NCBI GenBank assembly: GCA_964409245.1
Contig: CAYPCQ010000030.1
Coordinates: forward strand, 1 to 64,000
Source: CAIMWS01 sp964409245
GTDB lineage: Bacteria > Verrucomicrobiota > Verrucomicrobiia > Limisphaerales > UBA1319
Reading direction: 5' to 3'
DNA length: 64,000 nucleotides
Each line of letters opens with the position of its first letter. Position 1 is the stretch's first letter. Made by a program: the position numbers and the translations under genes. Under the pieces are notes generated by a model. That model searched no databases. It was not told where the DNA came from and saw only the letters and a list, made by a program, of their open reading frames with translations. Shown here piece after piece: positions 26,134-33,205 of the stretch.

Positions 26134-27761
26134 AGCGAATCCAGCCTCTTGATCCCCCCCAGCGGACTGCCAATCCAGCCGATAAACAAGAGCTTGTCGA
26201 AAAAGCCAATGCCCCGGCCCGATTCCCGCTGGCCAAAATCCGGCACAACCTTCGGACTCCGATCAACCATATCATCGGTTATAGCGAAATCTTGCAGGAG
26301 GATGCGGCAGGCCTGATGCCCGCTGAATTCCTGGCGGATTTGCACAAAATACGCACCGGCGGCCTGCGTTTGCTCGATTTGATAAACCAGCTGGTCAACG
26401 AGCAGAATCTTGGCGCCGCCCCTGCCGACCTGCATCAGACAAGCCACGAATTACGAACCCCGGTCAACTACATCATCGGCTACGGTGAACTCCTCATGGA
26501 ACAGTGCGATGACTTGCAACAAGCCGGATTCAAAATTGACTTGGGGAAAATCATCGCCGCAGCAAAGTCGTGGCTGGGAATGATGGAGGCACTCATCACT
26601 GCCCAAGGCGTCCCGCCATCCGTGGCGCCGGCAGCCAAAACCACCGGCCTGAAAACGAATGGCGCGGAGGAGGAATTCATTTCCGCCCAATGCCAGGCTG
26701 AGCCGGCGCCAGGAACGCCGGGCAAGGGCCGATTGTTGGTCGTGGACGATGATGCCTCAAACCGCGACCTGCTCACCCGCCGCTTGAAGAAACTGGGATA
26801 TCGCGTGAGCAGTTGCGCTGGCGGACGGCAGGCTTTAAAAAACCTGCAGGCTGGGAATTACGACTTGATCCTTTTGGACATGCTCATGCCGGAAATGAAT
26901 GGCGATGAGGTGCTGAAGCAGATGAAATCCCATCCGGATTACCGCCATATCCCCGTCATCATGATTTCGGCCCTGGACCAGGTGGAAGGCATTGCCCGCT
27001 GCGTGGGCCTGGGAGCGGAGGATTACCTCACCAAGCCATTCGATCCAGTGCTTTTGCAGGCGCGCCTCGGGGCGGCCCTGGAAAAGAAACGTTTGCGGGA
27101 TGCCGAACAAAGGTATGTCCGGCAAATCGAGATGGAACAGAAAAAAGCCGACCAACTGCTATTAAACATCCTTCCGAGGCCAATCGCCGACCGTCTCAAA
27201 AACGGCGAGGGGGTGATCGTTGACAGCTTTCCGGAAGTTACGGTTTTGTTTGGCGATCTGGCTGGCTTCACTGAACAGTCACAGGCCATCGGCCCGGAGC
27301 GCATGGTGCGGATGCTGAACGAGATTTTTTCGGCATTTGACGGCCTGGCTGCCCGCCACGGTTTGGAGAAGATCAAAACGATAGGGGACGCCTACATGGC
27401 CGTGGCCGGCTTGCCTTATCCCCAGGCCCACCATGCCTTGGCCGCCGTCAGGATGGGCCGGGAGATGCTGGAAACCCTCAAAGAATTCAACGCTGCCCAC
27501 CGCACGAAAATGGCCATGAGGATTGGATTGAACAGCGGCCCCGCCGTCGCCGGCATTATTGGGCGCAACAAATTCAGCTACGACCTCTGGGGCGACACGG
27601 TCAATACGGCCAGCCGCATGGAATCCAACGGGATACCGGGAGCGATTCAAATCACTCAGGCAACCGCGGATCGTTTGAACGGACATTTCCCCCTGCAAGC
27701 GCGCCGAAATGTTCCCATTAAAGGAAAAGGGGCCATGAACACCTGGTTAATAAATATCTGA
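26130..27761 (+). CDS. Tandem HisKA-like segments, receiver and adenylate cyclase
   Basis: The 543-residue soluble protein starts with GTG. Two phosphoacceptor-type segments come first: IRHNLRTPINHIIGYSEIL near 38 and SHELRTPVNYIIGYGELL near 105. No ATPase domain follows either. The receiver (about 195-320) has VVDDDASNRD, Asp in LILLDMLMPEMNG near 249 and Lys in YLTKPFD. A coiled linker leads to a class III cyclase (about 355-540). Both metal Asp residues are present (VLFGDLAGFT and TIGDAYMA), with the adenine-selecting Lys (EKIKTIG) and Asp (YDLWGDTVN), and the transition-state Asn and Arg (TVNTASRM). It should make cAMP from ATP as a homodimer. The HisKA segments cannot autophosphorylate and may accept phosphate in trans or act as dimerisation modules. 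Confidence 0.9.
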   Translation: MKRIQPLDPPQRTANPADKQELVEKANAPARFPLAKIRHNLRTPINHIIGYSEILQEDAAGLMPAEFLADLHKIRTGGLRLLDLINQLVNEQNLGAAPADLHQTSHELRTPVNYIIGYGELLMEQCDDLQQAGFKIDLGKIIAAAKSWLGMMEALITAQGVPPSVAPAAKTTGLKTNGAEEEFISAQCQAEPAPGTPGKGRLLVVDDDASNRDLLTRRLKKLGYRVSSCAGGRQALKNLQAGNYDLILLDMLMPEMNGDEVLKQMKSHPDYRHIPVIMISALDQVEGIARCVGLGAEDYLTKPFDPVLLQARLGAALEKKRLRDAEQRYVRQIEMEQKKADQLLLNILPRPIADRLKNGEGVIVDSFPEVTVLFGDLAGFTEQSQAIGPERMVRMLNEIFSAFDGLAARHGLEKIKTIGDAYMAVAGLPYPQAHHALAAVRMGREMLETLKEFNAAHRTKMAMRIGLNSGPAVAGIIGRNKFSYDLWGDTVNTASRMESNGIPGAIQITQATADRLNGHFPLQARRNVPIKGKGAMNTWLINI

Positions 27762-28281
27762 TTGGGGTTCGGTTTGCCAGGTTGGAATTGAAACGCTTAG
27801 GCCGCCTTTGGCAACGTGCCGAAACCGGCCTTCGCCGGCTTGGCATGCCGGACAGCCTCCCCCGTGCCGCTCCACTGCCTTTGCCCGGGATCAGGAGGCC
27901 GCTCAGGGGAGGTGCAGCCAGCCGGACCGCTGGATCCCCGGCAGCGCAACCAAAACCCATTCACGCTCATGCAATGGAATCCGGAAGGTGTCGGCTTGGC
28001 CAAGGTTCGCTGGTGGAGCCATGCCATGCCCAATCCAGCCTGGCATTCAAAACGGCCATGCTTTATGTCGCATGTTCACTACATGCAGTTTTTTCGGTTG
28101 CTTATGCCGGCCATCGCACCAGAATAAAAAGAAGAGTTCTGGCTGGCTGGCGCGGGCGGGGAGCCAGGGAGCCAGATCGGCCGGTTTTGATCGCCCCATA
28201 TCAATCGCACACCCTGTGCTGCTTGCGGTTGTGGCTTTGCCGCCCAGGGGGTAATTGGCTGCTGGCAGGAGCGGGAAGATC
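27762..28281. other. Gene-free stretch with an imperfect hairpin at 27818-27844
   Basis: No supported gene lies here. About 56 bases after the cyclase stop, CCGGC-CTTC-GCCGG with flanking GCC/GGC complementarity can form a hairpin (27818-27844). It has no T-run and may be a structured 3' end or a dispersed palindrome. The rest has overlapping chance frames on both strands. Confidence 0.4.
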
Positions 28282-29541
28282 GTGAATTCAGAAAAACTGG
28301 ACAAATCGAAATCATCAAGCGATGCCCGAAATCGCCCCGGACTGGATTTCCCTATTGGCATTCCCCCCGGACCGTCCATGGCCCCCCTCGACCTGGCGGA
28401 AGGTTCCCTGGTTTTCGCGGAAAAGGAATCGCTGGAGCGGGCGGTGGCCGAACGCACAGCGGCGTTGCGGGAGACCAAAGACTACTTGGAAAACCTGCTC
28501 GACTACGCCAACGCGCCCATCATTGTCTGGGATCCCGGGTTTAAGATCACCCGCTTCAATCGCGCTTTTGAACGGTTGACGGGCCGGAGCTCGGAGGCCG
28601 TGCTCGGGATGGAACTGAGCTTCCTTTTCCCGCCGGACACCCGCCCGCACTCGCTCGCGCACATCCGCCGGGCCAGCGCGGGGGAATATTGGGAAACCGT
28701 CGAAATCCCGATCCAGCATACCGATGGCAGCATCCGCTGGCTGCTGTGGAACTCGGCGGTGGTCCGCAGCCCCGATGGCGAACGGATCCTTGCCACCATT
28801 GCCCAGGGCCACGACATCACCGCCCGCAACCAGGCGCTGGAGGCCCTGCGATTGTCACGGGAGCAGCTGCGCGCGCTATCCATGCGTTTGCAGTCGTTGC
28901 GCGAGGCCGAGCGCGCCCACATCGCCCGCGAGATCCACGATGAATTGGGCCAGCTGCTGACCGGCTTGAAGATGGACTTGCAGTGGGCGGAGAACCGCCT
29001 GGAGGAGCTTAAGGATGCGCGCCTCAACCCCATCCTCGACAAGCTCGTGGCCGCCACGGAAGTGGCCGACGCCACGATCACCACCGTGCAGCGGATCGCC
29101 TCTGAACTGCGTCCCGGAGTGCTGGACCGCCTCGGCCTGATGATGGCGCTGCGCCACGAAATCAAACAGTTCGAGCAACGCACGGGGATTGCCTGCCAGC
29201 TGAACACGCCGGAGGAGGAACCGGCTTTTGCGCCGGAAGTGGCCATCGCCTTCTACCGCATTTTCCAGGAAATCCTGACCAATGTGGCCCGCCACGCCGC
29301 GGCCAGCACCGTGGATGTGGCATTCCGCTCCCAGGATGGATGGTTTGTCCTGGAAGTCCGCGATAACGGCCAAGGCATCAGCGATGCCGCGCTGTCCAGC
29401 CCGCAGGCCTTGGGGCTGCTGGGCATGCAGGAACGGGCTCATTTACTCGGCGGCACGGTCGGTTTCCACCGGGGGAGTGCGGGGGGCACCCTGGTCGTTG
29501 TGCGCCTGCCCGCAACCGCTAAACTGGACCCAGCCGAATGA
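28282..29541 (+). CDS. PAS-containing NarX-type histidine kinase (HisKA_3)
   Basis: The product is about 419 residues with no membrane helix. A coiled segment (LERAVAERTAALRETKDYLE) leads into one PAS domain (about 85-200: NAPIIVWDPGFKITRFNRAF). HisKA_3 dimerisation follows, with the His in ERAHIAREIHDELGQLLTG. The ATPase domain has ILTNVARHA, RDNGQGI and GLLGMQERAHLLGG, typical of kinases paired with NarL-type regulators. The GTG start at 28282 has AGGAG ten bases upstream; a TTG at 28255 or ATG at 28378 are alternatives. The regulator gene overlaps its stop by ATGA, so the two form a two-component pair. No transmembrane sensor region is present, so the signal is cytoplasmic. Confidence 0.9.
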   Translation: MNSEKLDKSKSSSDARNRPGLDFPIGIPPGPSMAPLDLAEGSLVFAEKESLERAVAERTAALRETKDYLENLLDYANAPIIVWDPGFKITRFNRAFERLTGRSSEAVLGMELSFLFPPDTRPHSLAHIRRASAGEYWETVEIPIQHTDGSIRWLLWNSAVVRSPDGERILATIAQGHDITARNQALEALRLSREQLRALSMRLQSLREAERAHIAREIHDELGQLLTGLKMDLQWAENRLEELKDARLNPILDKLVAATEVADATITTVQRIASELRPGVLDRLGLMMALRHEIKQFEQRTGIACQLNTPEEEPAFAPEVAIAFYRIFQEILTNVARHAAASTVDVAFRSQDGWFVLEVRDNGQGISDAALSSPQALGLLGMQERAHLLGGTVGFHRGSAGGTLVVVRLPATAKLDPAE

Positions 29542-30170
29542 TTAAAATCCTGATTGCCGATGATCACGAGGTGGTTCGCCATGGCTTGCGCGATATCCTG
29601 ACCAAAGAGTTTGCCGACGCCCAGATTGCCGACGCTCAGGATTCCCGCGAGACTGTCAACCTGCTCATGCAAGAATCGTGGAGCCTGGTGCTGCTCGACA
29701 TCAACATGCCCGGCGGCAGCGGCCTGGACGCCCTGCGGGACGCGAAACGCCTTTGCCCGAAGACGCCGGTGCTGGTCCTGAGCGCCTATCCCGAAGAGGA
29801 ATTCGCCCTCCGCGCGCTCAAGCTTGGGGCCTCCGCCTATCTGAACAAGCAGATCGCCTCCTCGGAGCTGCTGGCCGCCATCCGGAAAATCCTGGCCGGT
29901 GGAAAATATCTGACCAGCGCGCTGGCGCAGAAGCTGGCCGACAGCCTGGGGGAAGACCTCCAGAAAGAACCGCATGAGGCCCTATCCAACCGGGAAATGG
30001 AAGTGTTGCGGATGATTGCCAGCGGCAAGACGGTCAAGGAAATCGCGGATCAAATCGCGCTCAGCGAGACCACGATCGCGACTTATCGCTCGCGCATTTC
30101 CAAAAAGATGGGCCTTTTCACCAACGTCGAACTCACCCGCTACGCCCTCCAACACAAATTAGTGGAGTAG
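29538..30170 (+). CDS. NarL/FixJ-type response regulator (REC-LuxR HTH)
   Basis: The 210-residue DNA-binding regulator has a receiver domain (1-120) with acid pocket IADDHEVVRHG, Asp in VLLDINMPGGSG and Lys in YLNKQI. A LuxR-type helix-turn-helix follows (about 145-210: ALSNREMEVLRMIASGKTVKEIA, then SETTIATYRSRISKKMG). It overlaps the PAS kinase gene by four bases (ATGA) and is its obvious partner. Phosphorylation should release or dimerise the DNA-binding domain. Targets are unknown; the chemotaxis genes that follow on the same strand are candidates by position only. Confidence 0.95.
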   Translation: MIKILIADDHEVVRHGLRDILTKEFADAQIADAQDSRETVNLLMQESWSLVLLDINMPGGSGLDALRDAKRLCPKTPVLVLSAYPEEEFALRALKLGASAYLNKQIASSELLAAIRKILAGGKYLTSALAQKLADSLGEDLQKEPHEALSNREMEVLRMIASGKTVKEIADQIALSETTIATYRSRISKKMGLFTNVELTRYALQHKLVE

Positions 30171-30462
30171 CGCCTTTGCCCTCCGGCCCCGATGCCGGAC
30201 CTGGACCGCCAGGCCGGGTGGGCTTGCCAGGGGCCAGGCTCGTGGCCATCGGCTTGAGCGGTTCGGTGTGCAGAACTTAAAACGCGGATTGGGGTCGTTG
30301 TTTTCCACTACACCGGCAATTGAAGTTTTGGGACAGCAGAATACAAGATTGGATGACTCCATGGTTCCCCCCTTTCTGCCGATGTACCCTGCGTATGGTG
30401 AATATTATCAAAACGCCAACGAACCGAAAATAAACGAGTCACAGCATCAAAAGCGAAAACCT

Positions 30463-32118
30463 ATGTTCAAGAAACAAAAACTCAGTGTCAAACTCCTCGG
30501 CGGGTTTGCAACGGTTGCCCTCATCACCCTGGCCGTGGGCCTGGTCGGCTACTGGGGCGTCAACCGTTTAGGCGGTCATTTATATGAGGTAGCCATGGTG
30601 CGCTTGCCCAGTGTCGAAGCCCTGGAAACCATTAACGAGGCCCAAACGGCGGTGAAAGCGGCCGAGCGCACTTTGCTGCTTTCCGGCCTGACCGAGGCGA
30701 TGGTGACGGAGCAGCTAACCCGGCTGAAAGCGGCTTGGGAACGCGTCGATAAAGCAAACAAAACTTACGAGCCGCTGCCCCAAACCAAGGCCGAGGAAGC
30801 GAAATGGAAACAGTTCCTCCCTGCCTGGCAGGCTTGGAAAAAAGACCACGAAGCGGTGCTGAACCTGGTGCAGGAAAGCCGGAAGGCCAATGATAAAACA
30901 CTGCTCGCCAAAGCCCAGGAACTGAGCTTTTCGACGGCCGCAGCATCCTTCACTGGAGCCGAAACCTTGCTCGGAGAGATCCTGAAAATAAACCTCTCCG
31001 CGGCTGAGGAAGCCCAAAAGACGGCCACCGCAGACGCTTCGCTGGCCAAGACCGCCAACTGGGTGGGAAGCCTCGGCGGCCTGCTGGTGGCGCTGGCTAT
31101 CGGTGCGTTATTGTCCCGCTCGATCACCAAGCCGATCAAGGTGGTGGCCGAGGTATTGAGCGCCGGCGCGGAGCAAACCGCCTCGGCGGCCGGCCAGGTC
31201 TCCTCCGCCAGCCAGTCCCTGGCCGAAGGGGCCAGCGAGCAGGCGGCTTCGCTGGAGGAAACCAGTTCCTCCCTGGAGGAAATGTCGAGCATGACCAAAA
31301 ACAACGCGGAGAGCGCCAGCAAAGTTAAAAGTTTGGGTTCCCAGGCCCGGCAGGCGGGCGATGCAGCCATGAGCGAGATGCAGGCTATGAGCGCAGCCAT
31401 GAACGACATCAAAGCTTCCAGCGACGGCATTGCCAAGATCATCAAGACCATCGATGAGATCGCTTTTCAGACCAACATCCTGGCCTTGAACGCCGCGGTC
31501 GAAGCCGCCCGGGCGGGGGAGGCGGGAGCCGGATTTGCGGTGGTGGCCGATGAAGTGCGCAGCCTGGCGCAACGCTGTGCCCAGGCGGCCAAAGAAACGG
31601 CCACGAAGATCGAAGATTCCGTGCAGAAGAGCACCAACGGCGTGCAAATCAGCTCCCGGGTGGCCCAAAGCCTGGAGGAAATTGTGGGCAAAGCCCGGCA
31701 GGTGGACGAACTGGCAGGGGAAGTGGCGGCGGCCTCGGCGGAACAAAGCCAGGGCATCGAACAAGTCAATACCGCGGTGAGCCAGATGGACAAGGTGACG
31801 CAATCCAACGCCGCGAATGCGGAGGAGAGCGCCAGCGCCGCGGAGGAACTCAACGCACAGGCAGAAAACCTCAAGGAAGCGGTGAATGATCTGCTCCGGA
31901 TGGTGGATGGGGACCAGGGCGTGCGGAACACAGCCCGGCCGGCCGCCTTGGCAACACGGGCCACCAAGCCTCACCACGGCCAGCCAGCATCTGGCAAACG
32001 CAACGGCATAGCGAAACCAAGCCCCAACGGAAACCACCACGGCACCGAACTGGCCATGCCAGTCACCGTTAAAAATAGAGAATCCATTCCAGCGGAAAAG
32101 GATTTCACGAATTTCTAA
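30463..32118 (+). CDS. Methyl-accepting chemotaxis protein
   Basis: The 551-residue receptor starts at ATG 30463, chosen because it sits directly before the first membrane helix (LLGGFATVALITLAVGLVGYWG). A periplasmic helical ligand domain of about 150 residues follows, then a second helix (WVGSLGGLLVALAIGALLS). The cytoplasmic part goes from SITKPI almost directly into the long coiled coil, so no full HAMP domain is apparent. The signalling tip, which binds CheA and CheW, is IDEIAFQTNILALNAAVEAARAGEAGAG near residues 330-360. A Gly/His/Lys-rich flexible tail ends in DFTNF, which fits the x-aromatic-x-x-aromatic motif that tethers CheR or CheB in other receptors. cheW follows 20 bases downstream. 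Confidence 0.93.
   Translation: MFKKQKLSVKLLGGFATVALITLAVGLVGYWGVNRLGGHLYEVAMVRLPSVEALETINEAQTAVKAAERTLLLSGLTEAMVTEQLTRLKAAWERVDKANKTYEPLPQTKAEEAKWKQFLPAWQAWKKDHEAVLNLVQESRKANDKTLLAKAQELSFSTAAASFTGAETLLGEILKINLSAAEEAQKTATADASLAKTANWVGSLGGLLVALAIGALLSRSITKPIKVVAEVLSAGAEQTASAAGQVSSASQSLAEGASEQAASLEETSSSLEEMSSMTKNNAESASKVKSLGSQARQAGDAAMSEMQAMSAAMNDIKASSDGIAKIIKTIDEIAFQTNILALNAAVEAARAGEAGAGFAVVADEVRSLAQRCAQAAKETATKIEDSVQKSTNGVQISSRVAQSLEEIVGKARQVDELAGEVAAASAEQSQGIEQVNTAVSQMDKVTQSNAANAEESASAAEELNAQAENLKEAVNDLLRMVDGDQGVRNTARPAALATRATKPHHGQPASGKRNGIAKPSPNGNHHGTELAMPVTVKNRESIPAEKDFTNF
31181..31884 (+). repeat. Receptor signalling-domain duplication (copy 1; copy 2 at 33987-34690)
   Basis: A 704-base segment encoding the coiled-coil signalling domain recurs at 33987-34690 in the second receptor gene. 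The offset between copies is 2,806 bases at both ends I checked, so there is no net insertion or deletion, and long stretches are identical at nucleotide level. The sensory domains on the 5' side are unrelated. This indicates a recent duplication or ongoing gene conversion limited to the signalling part. Confidence 0.85.
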
Positions 32119-32138
32119 ACCTGGATCGAGGCTGGATT

Positions 32139-32639
32139 ATGAACGCAACACTCTCTGAAACAACGAGCATCGCCGGGCTGGCTGGGAAGTATCTCACCTT
32201 CCGCCTGGGCGGCGAAACCTACGGCATCTCGGTCCTCAAGATCCGTGAGATCATACGGCATACCCATACTACGGTCGTGCCGCAAATGCCTGATTATGTC
32301 AAAGGGGTCATCAATCTGCGCGGGAAAATCATCCCGGTGATTGATCTGCGCCTGAAATTCGGGATGGCGGCCAATGACCACACCGGGCAAAGCTGCATCG
32401 TGGTGGTACAGGTGGCCCGGAGCGGCCACGCCAAACTCACAATGGGCATCGTGGTGGACGCCGTGGAGGAGGTGGCCAACATCGCCGCGGGAGAGATTGA
32501 GGAAACGCCCGACTTTGGCGGGCAAATCGAAACCGCCTACATTCTGGGCATGGCCAAGATCAAAGGGGCGGTGAAAGCCCTGCTGGATATTGACCGGGTG
32601 CTGGCCGTGCAACCAGTCGAAGCTTTGTCCGGCCTGTAG
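32139..32639 (+). CDS. cheW: Chemotaxis adaptor CheW
   Basis: The 166-residue protein is a single CheW domain, the adaptor that couples receptors to the kinase CheA. Diagnostic segments are YLTFRLGGETYGISVLKIRE, PDYVKGVINLRGKIIPVIDL with the invariant NLRG, and MGIVVDAVEEV. A GAGG element seven bases before ATG supports the start. It lies 20 bases after a receptor gene and very likely shares its transcript. No cheA, cheY-cheZ, cheR or cheB is in this window, so the rest of the pathway must be encoded elsewhere. Confidence 0.96.
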   Translation: MNATLSETTSIAGLAGKYLTFRLGGETYGISVLKIREIIRHTHTTVVPQMPDYVKGVINLRGKIIPVIDLRLKFGMAANDHTGQSCIVVVQVARSGHAKLTMGIVVDAVEEVANIAAGEIEETPDFGGQIETAYILGMAKIKGAVKALLDIDRVLAVQPVEALSGL

Positions 32640-32851
32640 TTTTCCTGGCTGCCTATTAATGGGCCAACACCGGCGCCAGCCGTATGGCCCAGAGCGCAGC
32701 CCCTCCGGGTTTACCGGCGGGGCATTCCCTTTCCGCCAACCGGCGCATCCAGATAGCCCGTTGCCAGCCTCCATTGATTCATCGAGGGCGTTAATGTTCC
32801 GGTATTTTTTTCGATTAACGCCGCCAGTCGCTGGCGGGTTAAGGTGAAGCC

Positions 32852-32983
32852 ATGGCATCAAAACTCGTGACCGGCATTTTGGCTGCGCTTGGCGGTGGCG
32901 TTATGTTTGCTTTGAGCATGGCCTGCTTCTGGGTGACCAGGAACGCCACATTTTCATTTACTGGCTTGGGACCGTTATTCTGA
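32852..32983 (+). CDS. Possible small membrane protein, 43 residues
   Basis: The frame begins MASKLVTGILAALGGGVMFA and has 43 codons. It has one hydrophobic segment with a Gly-rich face (about residues 5-28), as in single-pass small proteins. AAGGTGA lies a few bases before the ATG as a fair ribosome-binding site. Just upstream is a perfect hairpin (CCGCCAG-TCG-CTGGCGG, 32821-32837) flanked by TTAAC/GTTAA. A terminator candidate follows at 33130. No family is recognised; it may be chance. Confidence 0.35.
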   Translation: MASKLVTGILAALGGGVMFALSMACFWVTRNATFSFTGLGPLF

Positions 32984-33129
32984 AAGCGGCTGGTCATTGG
33001 CGCTGCCTTCGCCTCAGCTCTCAAAGCAAGCCTCCCTCCCGTTTCACACTTCCTGCCAAAATTTGGAGGAAATAGTTTAAGTGCGGGCCCGGATATGCCG
33101 ATAAACCACGCCGGGACTTAACGTCAACA

Positions 33130-33151
33130 CCTGCCCTGCGGCGGGGTTTTT
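33130..33151 (+). terminator. Rho-independent terminator
   Basis: CCTGCC-CTGC-GGCGGG forms a six-pair stem with one T-G wobble and is followed by G and five Ts. It lies between cheW and the second receptor gene and would end the upstream transcript. Confidence 0.5.
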
Positions 33152-33205
33152 GTGTGATGGCTGAAAGTCATTGAATAAAGGAAAAAAACATATTACTGGA
33201 ATAAA

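Noticed and set aside
32807..32842. Hairpin at 32815-32842 as a terminator of cheW
   Set aside because: No T-run follows on the plus strand, and on the minus strand the bases after the stem are purines.
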